This document shows, one piece after another, positions 38,695 to 48,667 of a stretch of DNA of 64,000 nucleotides; within the stretch, counting starts at the first letter, position 1, and each line of letters opens with the position of its first letter. This stretch comes from Ancylomarina salipaludis (GTDB lineage Bacteria; Bacteroidota; Bacteroidia; Bacteroidales; Marinifilaceae), in assembly GCF_004122035.1 (NCBI RefSeq), contig NZ_SAXA01000009.1, positions 142,772-206,771 of the forward strand. Direction: 5' to 3'. The notes beneath the pieces were generated by a model. That model did not search any database. It was not told the DNA's origin and saw only the letters and a list, made by a program, of their open reading frames with translations. A program made the translations under genes and the position numbers.

Positions 38695-39069
38695 ATGAAC
38701 GTACCTGAAAATTTAAAGTTTACAAAAGATCACGAATGGATTCGTGTTGAAGGTGATACAGCCTTTATTGGTGTTACTGATTTTGCTCAAGGAGAATTAG
38801 GAGATATCGTTTTTATCGAAGTTGAAACTGAAGGAGAGACTTTGGATAGAGAAGAAGTTTTTGGAACAATTGAAGCTGTTAAAACTGTTTCTGATATGTT
38901 TATGCCTATTAGTGGTGAAGTATTGGAATTCAATGCAGAATTGGAAGATGCTCCAGATTTAGTAAATTCAGATCCTTATGGAAAAGGATGGATTATTAAA
39001 GTTAGTGTAAACGATGCTTCTGAATTAGAAGATCTATTGACTGCTGATCAGTACAAGGAATTACTATAA
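38695..39069 (+). CDS. gcvH: Glycine cleavage system H protein
   Basis: 124 residues. It carries the lipoyl arm that shuttles the aminomethyl group of glycine between the P, T and L proteins. The lipoylation lysine is Lys63 in [13 protein letters not shown], and the N-end [15 protein letters not shown] is typical. No other gcv gene is in the window; the location right after sprA is common in Bacteroidota and probably not functional linkage. Confidence 0.97.
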   Translation: MNVPENLKFTKDHEWIRVEGDTAFIGVTDFAQGELGDIVFIEVETEGETLDREEVFGTIEAVKTVSDMFMPISGEVLEFNAELEDAPDLVNSDPYGKGWIIKVSVNDASELEDLLTADQYKELL

Positions 39070-39089
39070 TATAATTTCCTTATAATATA

Positions 39090-39121
39090 CAGAAGCTCCG
39101 ATTTATCGGGGCTTTTTTTAT
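39090..39121 (+). terminator. Terminator of gcvH
   Basis: AGCTCCGAT pairs with ATCGGGGCT (one G-T pair) and is followed by TTTTTTA, about 20 bases after the gcvH stop. Confidence 0.78.
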
Positions 39122-39287
39122 GCCCTTATATCTCTTCTAAGGCCTTTTTTTAATAGATAAGTATGTATTTACCTTTGGGTATTAGAAACTCTAATACGAG
39201 TTTATTTTGTAGTTAAACGAACATCTTTTAAGTTCTTTAGTTTTATAATAGGAGCTTTCTAAAATTTGTGTTTCTCTATTGGGGACA

Positions 39288-39329
39288 AAAAAAGAGAGGC
39301 TGTTTCATGCGAAACAGCCTCTCTTTTTA
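39288..39329. terminator. Strong terminator of the rimP-nusA-infB operon
   Basis: AAAAAGAGAGGCTGTTTC pairs without mismatch with GAAACAGCCTCTCTTTTT over a 4-base loop. A and T runs on both flanks make it work in either direction; it lies 18 bases after the infB stop. Confidence 0.92.
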
Positions 39330-39346
39330 ATATATGTTTTGAGCTA

Positions 39347-42300
39347 TTATTTTAGCTTTTTAGCAACTTCAACTTCCTCGAATGCTTCTACCATATCACC
39401 AACTTTAATGTCGTTGTATTTATCGATATTCAATCCACACTCGTAACCTTTAGCTACCTCTTTAACATCATCCTTGAATCGTTTCAATGAACCAAGAGCT
39501 CCGGAGTAAATAACAATACCATCGCGAATTAATCGGATTTTAGAGTTACGCTTAATCTTACCTTCACGAACGATACAACCAGCAATAGTTCCAACTTTAG
39601 TGATGTTGAACGTTTCAGTAACTTCTACAGTTGCGGTGATTTCTTCCTTAATTTCAGGAGAAAGCATACCTTCCATAGCTGATTTCAGTTCTTCAATCGC
39701 ATCGTAGATAATTGAGTACAATCTGATATCAATTTCCTCTTTCTCAGCAATTCTTCTGGCTCCAATTGAAGGTCTAACCTGGAAACCAACAATAATCGCA
39801 TTCGATGCTGTAGCAAGCATTACATCTGATTCAGAGATCTGTCCAACAGCTTTATGAATAACATTTACCTGAATTTCTTCAGTAGATAGCTTGATTAATG
39901 AGTCAGAAAGTGCCTCGATAGATCCATCCACATCACCTTTTACAATTACGTTCAGTTCCTGGAAGTTTCCAATAGCGATACGACGACCGATTTCATCAAG
40001 AGTAATATGTTTCTGAGTTCTAAGTCCCTGCTCACGCTGTAATTGCTCACGTTTGTTTGCAATACTACGAGCTTCTTTTTCACTCTCCATTACGTTGAAG
40101 TTATCACCCGCTTGTGGAGCACCGTTCAATCCAAGAATCAAAGCTGGTTCAGAAGGTCCTACTGATGTAATCTTATTACCACGTTCGTTAAACATCGCTT
40201 TAACGTGACCTGTGTAACTTCCGGCTAGAAGAATATCACCAATTTTCAAAGTTCCGGCTTGAACCAATAAAGTTGTAACGTAACCTCTACCTTTATCCAG
40301 TGATGATTCAATTACTGAACCAATGGCACGTTTATTTGGATTTGCTTTTAATTCAAGCATTTCAGCTTCAAGCAATACTTTTTCAAGTAATTCTTCGATA
40401 TTAATACCGTTTTTCGCCGAAATTTCCTGACACTGATATTTACCACCCCAGTCTTCAACCAGGTAGTTCATATTAGCAAGCTCACTTTTAATTCTTTCAG
40501 GATCTGCACCTGCTTTATCGATCTTATTAATCGCAAATACAATAGGTACTCCGGCTGCGCTAGCGTGATTGATTGCCTCAATGGTTTGTGGCATTACGTT
40601 ATCATCAGCCGCAACAATAATAATTGCAATATCGGTTACCTGAGCACCACGAGCACGCATCGCTGTAAAGGCTTCGTGACCTGGTGTATCAAGGAAAGAT
40701 ACACGTCTTCCATCGTCAAGTTTTACATTGTAAGCACCAATATGCTGTGTAATACCCCCTGCTTCACCATCAATTACGTTTGCATGACGAACGTAGTCAA
40801 GTAATGAAGTTTTACCGTGGTCAACGTGACCCATTACGGTAACGATAGGAGCTCTAGGAATCAAATCTTCTTCCTTATCAACTTCTTCTTCAATAGATTC
40901 TTGGATTTCAACACTTACAAATTCAGCGTCATAACCAAATTCGTCAGCAACAATCGAAATTGTCTCAGCATCCAATCGTTGATTGATTGATACAAAAAGA
41001 CCAAGTCCCATACAAGTTGCAATAATTTGTGTTGGAGAAACCTCCATCATCGAAGCAAGTTCACTTACTGTTACGAATTCAGTAAGCTTAATTGTATTCT
41101 TTTCGGCCTCTTTTCTTTCAGCCATTTCCTGCTGCTTCATGCTGGCCATGTCGCGTTTCTCACGACGGTGTTTAGCTCCTTTTGATTTTCCACCCTTAGA
41201 TGTCAATCGAGCTAAAGTATCTTTAATTTGCTTCTGAACATCTTCTTCGCTAACCTCTTTTTTAACAGGCGCTTTTTTCTTCAGCTTATTAAATTTAGAA
41301 TCTTTTGCAGGTCTTCTGTCAGTACCAGTAGTCGCTGTAACACCTGCTTTTGCTGCTCCTGCACCAGTACCTTTAGGTCTGTTTGTACCTTTTTGAGCAG
41401 CTACATTTACTTTTTCGCCATCCTTCTTAATACGCTTACGTTTTTTGCGTTGATTTTTGGCTTTATCCTTATCTGCCTGAGATGTTTTCTTTTCAACCGG
41501 AAGTTCAATTTTACCGATAACGGTTGGACCAGTTAATTTTTGAGTTGAAAATTTGAAGATTTCTTCTTCTTTCTTTTCAGGCTTAGCAGCTGGTGTTGGT
41601 TCTGGTGTTGCAACAGGTTTGCTTTCAATAACTTTTTTAGGTGTAGGAGGAGTAACTGTTTTTTGTTTCTCTTTTCGTTCTACATCCTTTTCTGCTTTTG
41701 TTTTCTTAGCAGGACGGGTTCTTTGATTCATTGCATTCAAATCAATTTTCCCGATGACTTTAAATTCGTCTTTTTTGTCAGAAGGTTTTACTTCTGTTTT
41801 TGCTTCCTCTTTTTTAGCCGATACCATTTTAACAGATTGTTCTTCGGGACTAGCTTCCGAAGGTTGTTTAGTTTTTTCTTTAGATTCAGCCTTAGGTGTA
41901 GCAATTTTTTCTTCAGATACCGGAGTCTCTTCTATCTTCACAGGTTTCTCCTCAACTTTTGATTCCTTGACCTTTGCTTCTTCTTTTTTTATTGGTTTTG
42001 ATACAGTATCTAAATCGATTTTCCCAACAACTTTTACAGTAGCTTTAGGTTCCTCTATTTTAGCTGTTTTTTCAGTTTTCTCGTGCACCTCAGGTTCAGA
42101 ACCTTCTAAAAATACAGGGTCCTTTTTCTCACGTGTGCTCTTCAGATTTACTTTCTCGGATTCCTTTTTCAGATTAATATCTGAACTGTATTCTTTTGCA
42201 AGAATATCATAAGCCTCTCCGGACACTTTGTTATTAGGATTTGAATCAATTTCAATACCTTTTTTATTTAAGAATTCCACTATAGTCGTAATCCCTACAT

Positions 42301-42352
42301 TGAATTCTCGTGCTAGTTTACTAAGTCTTATATTTTTATTGACTTTTGTCAT
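39347..42352 (-). CDS. infB: Translation initiation factor IF-2
   Basis: 1001 residues. This GTPase brings initiator tRNA to the ribosome. The G domain begins at GHVDHGKT (508-515), with DTPGHEAF and NKID following. Domains II-IV and the fMet-tRNA-binding C-end complete it. An IF2 N-terminal helix bundle (1-55) is followed by a long, Lys/Glu/Pro-rich low-complexity region (about 60-420) holding three copies of a V-(V/I)-G-K-I-(D/E)-L motif at about 108, 199 and 278. Long N-terminal extensions are usual in Bacteroidota. It is the last gene of the rimP-nusA-infB operon. Confidence 0.98.
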   Translation of the reverse strand: MTKVNKNIRLSKLAREFNVGITTIVEFLNKKGIEIDSNPNNKVSGEAYDILAKEYSSDINLKKESEKVNLKSTREKKDPVFLEGSEPEVHEKTEKTAKIEEPKATVKVVGKIDLDTVSKPIKKEEAKVKESKVEEKPVKIEETPVSEEKIATPKAESKEKTKQPSEASPEEQSVKMVSAKKEEAKTEVKPSDKKDEFKVIGKIDLNAMNQRTRPAKKTKAEKDVERKEKQKTVTPPTPKKVIESKPVATPEPTPAAKPEKKEEEIFKFSTQKLTGPTVIGKIELPVEKKTSQADKDKAKNQRKKRKRIKKDGEKVNVAAQKGTNRPKGTGAGAAKAGVTATTGTDRRPAKDSKFNKLKKKAPVKKEVSEEDVQKQIKDTLARLTSKGGKSKGAKHRREKRDMASMKQQEMAERKEAEKNTIKLTEFVTVSELASMMEVSPTQIIATCMGLGLFVSINQRLDAETISIVADEFGYDAEFVSVEIQESIEEEVDKEEDLIPRAPIVTVMGHVDHGKTSLLDYVRHANVIDGEAGGITQHIGAYNVKLDDGRRVSFLDTPGHEAFTAMRARGAQVTDIAIIIVAADDNVMPQTIEAINHASAAGVPIVFAINKIDKAGADPERIKSELANMNYLVEDWGGKYQCQEISAKNGINIEELLEKVLLEAEMLELKANPNKRAIGSVIESSLDKGRGYVTTLLVQAGTLKIGDILLAGSYTGHVKAMFNERGNKITSVGPSEPALILGLNGAPQAGDNFNVMESEKEARSIANKREQLQREQGLRTQKHITLDEIGRRIAIGNFQELNVIVKGDVDGSIEALSDSLIKLSTEEIQVNVIHKAVGQISESDVMLATASNAIIVGFQVRPSIGARRIAEKEEIDIRLYSIIYDAIEELKSAMEGMLSPEIKEEITATVEVTETFNITKVGTIAGCIVREGKIKRNSKIRLIRDGIVIYSGALGSLKRFKDDVKEVAKGYECGLNIDKYNDIKVGDMVEAFEEVEVAKKLK

Positions 42353-42415
42353 ATTCTGAAGTTAACTGTTAAAATGTCTGTATCTTAAACTAAAAATGTT
42401 GAGGATAAAGAATGT

Positions 42416-43654
42416 TTATTCAAATTCTGAATTTAAGATATTTAAAACTTCTTCAATAGTCTCAATTTCAAGATCTGTTCTTTTTTCTAGTTCCTCTGCT
42501 GAAAGTTCCAACACAGAACGGGCAGTGTCGCAACCAATTTTCTTAAATTCTTCGATGATCCAAGCATCGATTTCGTCATTAAACTCTGATAAGTTTACAT
42601 CCTCCTCGCCTTCAACTTCTGCTTCTACTTTTTCACGATATACGTCAATTTCGTAGCCTGTCAGTTGACCTGCAAGTTTAATATTTAAACCACCTTTACC
42701 AATAGCCAATGATACTTCTTCTGGATTCAAGTATACTTCAGCTTTATGTGTTTCTTCGTCGAACTTAACTGAATTAACTTTCGCTGGATTCAGTGCACGG
42801 GAAATAAACAATGAGGTGTTGGTTGTATAATTAATTACATCAATATTTTCGTTTCTTAACTCACGAACAATACCGTGAATTCTGGATCCTTTCATACCCA
42901 CACAAGCTCCTACCGGGTCGATACGCTCATCGTATGATTCAACAGCAACTTTTGCTCTTTCGCCAGGAACACGAACAATATTTTTGATTGTGATTAAACC
43001 ATCAAATATCTCAGGTACTTCAAGTTCGAATAAACGCTCAAGGAATACAGGAGAAGTTCTGGATATAATAATCAAAGGACTGTTGTTTTTCACTTCAACG
43101 CGAACTACAACGGCTCTTAGTGTTTCACCTTTACGGAAATAATCTGAAGGAATTTGTTCCGTTTTTGGCATAATCAACTCGTTACCTTCATCATCGATAA
43201 CAAGAATTTCTTTTTTCCAAATTTGGTAAACCTCACCTGTGATAATCTCACCAATTCTATCTTTATAGATATTGAAGATATTATCTTTTTCAAGCTCCAT
43301 AATACGAGCTGATAAGTTCTGGCGAAGTGTCAGAATGGAACGACGTCCAAAATCCAGAAACTTAACTTCATCAGTTACCTCTTCACCCAGTTCATAATCT
43401 TCATCAATTTTTTTCGCCTCAGATAATGAAATTTGAAGATTTGCATCTTCAACATCTCCATCTGCAACGACTTCACGATTTCTCCAAATCTCCAAATCAC
43501 CCTTGTCCGGGTTAATGATGATGTCAAAGTTTTCATCCGTACCGTAATTCTTCAATAATAAGTTTCGGAATACATCTTCCAAAACACTCATCATAGTAGC
43601 ACGATCGATGTTTTTTAACTCTTTAAATTCTGAAAAAGTTTCAATAAGATTCAT
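42416..43654 (-). CDS. nusA: Transcription termination/antitermination protein NusA
   Basis: 412 residues: N-terminal RNA polymerase-binding domain (about 1-125), S1 domain (about 132-200), then two KH domains (VGACVGMKGSRIHGI near 249 and SLAIGKGGLNIKLAGQ near 316). A short acidic C-end with a helix-hairpin-helix-like piece (EFKKIGCDTARSVLELS) closes it. It modulates pausing, termination and rRNA antitermination. Middle gene of the rimP-nusA-infB operon, 20 bases after rimP. Confidence 0.97.
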   Translation of the reverse strand: MNLIETFSEFKELKNIDRATMMSVLEDVFRNLLLKNYGTDENFDIIINPDKGDLEIWRNREVVADGDVEDANLQISLSEAKKIDEDYELGEEVTDEVKFLDFGRRSILTLRQNLSARIMELEKDNIFNIYKDRIGEIITGEVYQIWKKEILVIDDEGNELIMPKTEQIPSDYFRKGETLRAVVVRVEVKNNSPLIIISRTSPVFLERLFELEVPEIFDGLITIKNIVRVPGERAKVAVESYDERIDPVGACVGMKGSRIHGIVRELRNENIDVINYTTNTSLFISRALNPAKVNSVKFDEETHKAEVYLNPEEVSLAIGKGGLNIKLAGQLTGYEIDVYREKVEAEVEGEEDVNLSEFNDEIDAWIIEEFKKIGCDTARSVLELSAEELEKRTDLEIETIEEVLNILNSEFE

Positions 43655-43674
43655 ATGACTCAGCGATTCACTTG

Positions 43675-44139
43675 TTAAAAAGTAATTATATCTTTTGTTG
43701 ATTTTATCTGTTCGAAGTTGAGTTTTAAAGTCTTGGTGATTAGTTGCTTCTTTTTCTTCCCTTCGACCTTTACCAATTCCTCAATCTCTACTTCAATTTC
43801 ATTTTCTCCAACGACTAATAATTTGCCGTTGAATTTGTTGCCATCCGTTGTAAGGACCTCAACCTCTTTTCCTATGTTTTTATGATATTGTTGTATCACC
43901 TGAAAAGTTTGTCCAATACCAGCTGAAGAAACTTGTAATTCAAAATCTTCTATCTCTCTGTCTAATTGACCTTCAATTGCTCGGCTCAATTCGATACACG
44001 TACTGATAGGAACACCAGCAAGGCTGTCAATCATCACAGAAATGGTATTGTTTGAGGAGACCTTAGTTTCGACCAAATAAAGATCGGTATTTTCGATCTC
44101 TTTTTCAATAATTCCTTGTATTGTTTTTTTGTCAATCAT
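43675..44139 (-). CDS. rimP: Ribosome maturation factor RimP
   Basis: 154 residues, needed for 30S subunit maturation. The family segment ELSRAIEGQLDREIEDFELQVSSAG is recognisable near residues 46-72 (only key parts cited), followed by the SH3-like C-terminal domain. It is the first gene of the operon with nusA and infB; a hairpin lies 23 to 45 bases upstream of the start in the leader. Confidence 0.93.
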   Translation of the reverse strand: MIDKKTIQGIIEKEIENTDLYLVETKVSSNNTISVMIDSLAGVPISTCIELSRAIEGQLDREIEDFELQVSSAGIGQTFQVIQQYHKNIGKEVEVLTTDGNKFNGKLLVVGENEIEVEIEELVKVEGKKKKQLITKTLKLNFEQIKSTKDIITF

Positions 44140-44161
44140 AAAGGAGTTGCTTTCAATAAAA

Positions 44162-44184
44162 TAGGGGACTTTCTTGTCCCCTAA
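44162..44184 (-). promoter_or_regulatory. Hairpin in the leader of rimP-nusA-infB
   Basis: On the minus strand TAGGGGAC and GTCCCCTA form a perfect 8-bp stem with a 7-base loop followed by TTTTATT, that is, an intrinsic-terminator shape placed between the probable promoter (44213-44244) and the rimP start. It could be an attenuator; it could also be the end of an upstream transcript, but no minus-strand gene precedes it. Confidence 0.55.
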
Positions 44185-44212
44185 AGCACATGTAAATTGT
44201 TACTTTTCGCTG

Positions 44213-44244
44213 CGAAATTAGATATATTTGTTTTAATATGCAAA
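44213..44244 (-). promoter_or_regulatory. Candidate promoter of the rimP-nusA-infB operon
   Basis: On the minus strand TTTG (44244-44241), a 20-base spacer and TAATTTCG (44220-44213, one mismatch from TAnnTTTG) are present upstream of rimP. Confidence 0.5.
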
Positions 44245-44346
44245 TTGCTCGTGTCTAAATTATTGTTTTCTAATTGTTAATGAGATTTTTTTCTATTAGA
44301 TTAATGTGATTTGCTGTTAAATGTGAGGGCTTGTATCTCTTTTTGT

Positions 44347-44354
44347 TACATTTG
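44347..44354 (+). promoter_or_regulatory. Candidate -7 element for the HD-domain gene
   Basis: TACATTTG fits TAnnTTTG about 115 bases before the start codon; the -33 element is weak. The 44140-44468 stretch otherwise holds only the divergent rimP control sites. Confidence 0.38.
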
Positions 44355-44468
44355 CTAATAAGCGATTCAAACTTGTAGGAAACGCTTTTTTGTGGCTTGA
44401 AAATGATAGGGCAGGATTTTTGATTGGGAATTCGTTTTCCCATAATTCCCGAAGATAACTTAAACTTT

Positions 44469-45710
44469 ATGATGATGAAGAAAAAAGTACTGAGCGATCC
44501 CGTTCATGGGTTTATCCATATTCCTTCAGGTGTTCCTTATGATTTGGTTGAACATCCTTTTTTTCAGCGTCTTCGAAGAATCAAACAGCTGGGGATGACT
44601 TATTTGGTTTTCCCTGGGGCTATCCATAATCGTTTTCAGCATGTATTAGGAGCCGCATATCTCACTCAGATGGCTATAGAATCTTTACGGGCAAAGAATG
44701 TTGAAATTAGCGAAGAGGAAGAGATTGCAGTAACTGCAGCAATACTTTTGCATGATATTGGACATGGGCCTTTTTCTCACGCATTGGAGTATAGTATTGT
44801 TGATGGTATCAAGCACGAGAAATTATCAGAGTTGTTTATGGATCGGTTGAATACTCATTTTGAAGGAGGTTTGGGTATGGCGATTCAAATTTTCAAACAT
44901 GAATATCATAAGCCATTTTTAAATCAGCTTGTATCCAGTCAGTTGGATATGGATCGCTTGGATTATTTGCGACGAGATAGTTTTTTTACAGGAGTGAGCG
45001 AAGGTGCTATTGGCTCCACCCGAATTATTAAAATGCTTGAGGTTGTTAAAGGAAACTTGGCTGTTGAAGACAAAGGGATTTATTCCATAGAAAAGTTTTT
45101 GATTGCCCGTCGATTGATGTATTGGCAAGTATACCTTCATAAAACAAGTTTGGCTGCCGAAGAAATGTTGGTTCGAATATTAAAAAGAGCCAAGTATCTA
45201 GCTGGTAAAGGGGAGGATTTGTTTGCCACTCCGGCACTTCATTACTTTTTGTACAACAAAGTTGGAATTAGGCAATTCAAGAGTAAGGAAAAGGTTTTAG
45301 GCAATAAGGACGCGCTGGAGGTTTTTGCTGATTTGGATGATAATGACATTATGGTTTCGATTAAAGTTTGGGCTGAACATTCGGATAAGGTTCTGTCATA
45401 TTTGTGCAGATGTATGAAGAATAGGAAGCTTTTTAAAATTGAAATTGGGAAAAAACCATTTTCAAAGGAATATGTTGCTGAAATTAGAAAAAATGTAAAA
45501 AATCGCCTGGATTGCTCGAATCATGCTTTAAATTATTTGGTTATAAAAGGGTCCATTACAAATAATGCGTATAATCGTGAAGATGATAGAATTAACATTC
45601 TTTTTAAGGACGGGAGCCTTCAGGATATTGGGAAAGCGTCTGATATGTTAAATATTTCAGTTCTCTCCAAAACTGTTAAAAAATATTATTTATGCTACCC
45701 CAAGTTTTAA
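44469..45710 (+). CDS. HD-domain phosphohydrolase
   Basis: 413 residues. The metal site of the HD superfamily is complete: His in HNRFQHVLG, His-Asp in LLHDIGHGPFSH, and Asp in LDMDRLDYLRRD. It belongs to the COG1078 group of dGTPase/SAMHD1-like enzymes, so nucleotide triphosphohydrolase activity is likely but unproven. I place the start at the ATG cluster 44469-44477; the TTG at 44424 would add residues with no family match. It is transcribed toward lpxD and separated from it by 352 bases. Confidence 0.88.
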   Translation: MMMKKKVLSDPVHGFIHIPSGVPYDLVEHPFFQRLRRIKQLGMTYLVFPGAIHNRFQHVLGAAYLTQMAIESLRAKNVEISEEEEIAVTAAILLHDIGHGPFSHALEYSIVDGIKHEKLSELFMDRLNTHFEGGLGMAIQIFKHEYHKPFLNQLVSSQLDMDRLDYLRRDSFFTGVSEGAIGSTRIIKMLEVVKGNLAVEDKGIYSIEKFLIARRLMYWQVYLHKTSLAAEEMLVRILKRAKYLAGKGEDLFATPALHYFLYNKVGIRQFKSKEKVLGNKDALEVFADLDDNDIMVSIKVWAEHSDKVLSYLCRCMKNRKLFKIEIGKKPFSKEYVAEIRKNVKNRLDCSNHALNYLVIKGSITNNAYNREDDRINILFKDGSLQDIGKASDMLNISVLSKTVKKYYLCYPKF

Positions 45711-46062
45711 TTGTCTCTATATGCCTTATTAGGAGAGTTTAAGGTGACTGTTGTAGACTTGGTTTATTCAGGTGCTAATAGGTTTTTCATGGGTTTGGTA
45801 AGGTTTGAATTCGTTATATATAGAGATGAATGTTCACGCTTTATAGACTAAATTTTTATTGCCTTAAAATATTTATTAGATTTGCGTAAATTTTGCCCAG
45901 TGAAACCAAGTTGTAGAACTGTCTATAATTCAGGCTTATGTTTCTGATTATTCAGGAAATTTAAACCTGTTATTTAGTGATAATTAAGTTCAGAAACTTC
46001 AGTAGTTTTCGTTGCAAATATTCTGAGTTAGTTTGTTTGCGGGGCATTTAGAAAGCAGAAAG
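45711..46062 (+). promoter_or_regulatory. Intergenic region with candidate lpxD promoter
   Basis: A TAGATTTG element at 45877-45884 has TTTT 19 bases upstream (45854-45857), a fair promoter match giving a leader of about 170 bases for the lpx genes. I see no other gene, RNA or repeat in this stretch. Confidence 0.42.
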
Positions 46063-47097
46063 ATGAATTTTACAGCAAATGATATTGCAGAGTTTCTGAA
46101 TGGCGAAGTCGATGGTGACGGTTCAGTTTCAGTAAACAATGTGTCAAGAATTGAAGAAGGAAGAGAAGGAACCTTATCATTTTTATCGAATCCTAAGTAT
46201 ATCCATTATATTTATGAGACTAAATCGTCAATAGTTTTAGTTAATAAAGATTTTGTAGCAGATAAGGAAATAGCGGCAACGCTAATTCGTGTTGAGGATG
46301 CCTACCAGGCTTTAGCACAATTGCTGGAGATGTACGAGCAAAGTAAGCCTCAACGTGTGGGTATTGAACAGCCTTCATTTGTGAGTAAAACGGCTCAGGT
46401 TGGCGAACAAGTTTATATTGGAGCTTTTGCTTACGTTGGAAGTAATGTTAAGATTGGTAAAAATGTAAAGCTTTATCCTCATGTTTATGTGGGTGATAAT
46501 GTTGTTATTGGCGACAATACTGTTTTGAACTCCGGCGTCAAGGTATACGAGAATTGTATAATTGGAAAGGAATGTATTTTTCATTCAGGCGTTGTAATTG
46601 GGGGCGATGGTTTTGGATTTGCTCCTTCGTCGGCTAATGATTATAAAAAAGTTCCTCAGATTGGGAACGTTGTGATTGAAGATCATGTTGAGATTGGCGC
46701 AAACACTTGTGTTGACAGGGCTACAATGGGATCTACAATTATTCGTAAGGGTGTGAAGTTGGATAATCTGATTCAAGTTGCTCATAATGTTGAAATTGAT
46801 GAGCATACTGTGATTGCTGCCCAAACGGGGATTGCCGGATCAAGCAAAGTGGGTAAGAATTGTATGATTGGCGGACAGGTTGGTTTATCAGGACATTTAT
46901 CAATTGCTAATGAAGTGAAAATTGCCGCTCAATCTGGAATAGGAAGAAATATCAAGCAAGAAGGTGTCGTTCTTCAAGGATCACCTGCTTTTGAATTTGG
47001 ACCTTACCAGAAATCATATGTGTTATTCAAGAATCTTCCGAAGATGCGTGAGCAAATTATTGCATTGGAGAAGGAATTGAAAGAGTTGAAAAAATAA
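46063..47097 (+). CDS. lpxD: UDP-3-O-(3-hydroxyacyl)glucosamine N-acyltransferase
   Basis: 344 residues. Third step of lipid A synthesis: adds the N-linked hydroxyacyl chain to UDP-3-O-acyl-glucosamine. The N-terminal uridine-binding domain (MNFTANDIAEFLNGEV...) is followed by a left-handed beta-helix of hexapeptide repeats (about 105-320) with the catalytic-region segment LIQVAHNVEIDEH. The ATG at 46063 matches the family start; the upstream in-frame TTG at 46033 does not. First gene of the lpxD-lpxC/fabZ-lpxA cluster. Confidence 0.96.
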   Translation: MNFTANDIAEFLNGEVDGDGSVSVNNVSRIEEGREGTLSFLSNPKYIHYIYETKSSIVLVNKDFVADKEIAATLIRVEDAYQALAQLLEMYEQSKPQRVGIEQPSFVSKTAQVGEQVYIGAFAYVGSNVKIGKNVKLYPHVYVGDNVVIGDNTVLNSGVKVYENCIIGKECIFHSGVVIGGDGFGFAPSSANDYKKVPQIGNVVIEDHVEIGANTCVDRATMGSTIIRKGVKLDNLIQVAHNVEIDEHTVIAAQTGIAGSSKVGKNCMIGGQVGLSGHLSIANEVKIAAQSGIGRNIKQEGVVLQGSPAFEFGPYQKSYVLFKNLPKMREQIIALEKELKELKK

Positions 47098-47173
47098 GAG
47101 ATTCAAGAGATGACGGGATGAAGTTCATGATTCCCATCAAACTTAGATAAGAACTAGAGGATTGAATAGAAGA

Positions 47174-48565
47174 ATGGCTGATAAACAAAGAACTTTAGCA
47201 AAAGAATTTTCTTTAACCGGGAAAGGATTACATACAGGAATTGAAGTATCAATTAAATTTTTACCTGCTGCCGAAAATCACGGCTACCAGTTCAGAAGAG
47301 TTGACCTTGAAGGGCAACCAATAATTAAGGCGAGTGCCGAGTATGTTGGGGATACCTCAAGAGGGACTGTTTTGCAAAAAGGAGAATGTAAAGTACAGAC
47401 AGTAGAGCATGCGCTTTCGGCTTTATATGGTTGTGGTATCGACAACTGTATGATTGAGTTGAGTTCTTCTGAGCCACCAATTTTGGATGGAAGTTCGAAA
47501 TTCTACGTCGAGGGAATAGAGGAAGTTGGGATCGTAGAGCAAAATGCCAATCGTGAGTATTTTGTAGTGAAGGAAAAAATTGTTTACAAAGACGAAGCTA
47601 AAGGGACTGAATTAATCATTCTGCCGGATGATGAATTTAGTGTAAACGCGATGATTTCTTTTGACTCAAAAGTTTTGAGAAATCAGTTTGCAAGCATGAA
47701 TAGCTTGAGCGAATATAAGAACGAAATTTCGATGTGTCGTACTTTTGTTTTTGTTCGCGAATTAGAATTTCTTTTGAATAATAACCTTGTTAAAGGGGGC
47801 GATTTGGATAATGCCATTGTTATTATGGACCAACCGATGGAACAATCCGAGTTGGATCGTATTGCTGCCTTATTTGATCACGAAAGTGTAGAGGTGAAAG
47901 AAGGTGTTCTTAGTAATTTAGATTTGTATTTTGATAACGAATGTGCGCGTCATAAGTTGCTTGATGTAATTGGTGATTTAGCACTTTGTGGTAAGTTTAT
48001 AAAGGGTAGAGTGATTGCAACTTGCCCAGGTCACGGTCCTAATACCGAGATGGCAAAATTATTAATCAATAGAATTAAAAAAGAGATGGGAAAAGATTCA
48101 GTTCCGGCTTACGATCCTAATAAAGAGCCTGTTTTAGACATTAATGGGGTAATGAAATTGTTACCGCATCGTCCTCCGTTTTTGTTGGTTGACAAAATTA
48201 TCGATATTCAGGACGACAGTATTATTGGGGTTAAGAATGTTACAATGAATGAACCATTTTTCGTTGGTCACTTTCCAGGAGAGCCTGTAATGCCAGGTGT
48301 TTTAATGGTAGAAGCAATGGCTCAATGTGGTGGTATTTTGGTTTTAAGTCAGGTAGATGACCCGGAAAACTATGGGACTTACTTCTTGACTCAAAACAAT
48401 ATCAAATTCAGAAAGAAAGTTGTGCCGGGTGATACCTTAATTTTTAAATTAGAATTCTTGTCGCCAATTCGTCGTGGAATTGCTAATATGAGAGGCTTGG
48501 CTTATGTGGGTGATACCATTGTAGCTGAAGGTGAATTTATGGCTCAGATTGCGAAAAAGCAATAA
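47174..48565 (+). CDS. lpxC/fabZ: Bifunctional LpxC deacetylase / FabZ 3-hydroxyacyl-ACP dehydratase
   Basis: 463 residues formed by two enzymes. Residues about 1-300 are LpxC, the zinc deacetylase committing UDP-GlcNAc acyl ester to lipid A: zinc ligands are in VEHALSALYG and ECARHKLLDVIGDL. Residues about 315-463 are FabZ: HRPPFLLVDKI and HFPGEPVMPGVLMVEAMAQ. The fusion is characteristic of Bacteroidota and couples hydroxyacyl-ACP supply to lipid A. The ATG at 47174 is chosen over the TTG at 47162. It lies between lpxD and lpxA. Confidence 0.96.
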   Translation: MADKQRTLAKEFSLTGKGLHTGIEVSIKFLPAAENHGYQFRRVDLEGQPIIKASAEYVGDTSRGTVLQKGECKVQTVEHALSALYGCGIDNCMIELSSSEPPILDGSSKFYVEGIEEVGIVEQNANREYFVVKEKIVYKDEAKGTELIILPDDEFSVNAMISFDSKVLRNQFASMNSLSEYKNEISMCRTFVFVRELEFLLNNNLVKGGDLDNAIVIMDQPMEQSELDRIAALFDHESVEVKEGVLSNLDLYFDNECARHKLLDVIGDLALCGKFIKGRVIATCPGHGPNTEMAKLLINRIKKEMGKDSVPAYDPNKEPVLDINGVMKLLPHRPPFLLVDKIIDIQDDSIIGVKNVTMNEPFFVGHFPGEPVMPGVLMVEAMAQCGGILVLSQVDDPENYGTYFLTQNNIKFRKKVVPGDTLIFKLEFLSPIRRGIANMRGLAYVGDTIVAEGEFMAQIAKKQ

Positions 48566-48667
48566 TTTTTTTGCTGGGTATTTTACTAGAATAGAAATTT
48601 TCAACTATCGGAAAGAAGAATAAGGCCTTCGGTTTTACTCTTTCGAAGTGTAAATAAAAAATATAAA

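Noticed and set aside
41663..42212. Open frames on the plus strand opposite infB
   Set aside because: They mirror the Lys/Glu-rich low-complexity tail of IF-2 and give only Phe/Ser-rich strings.
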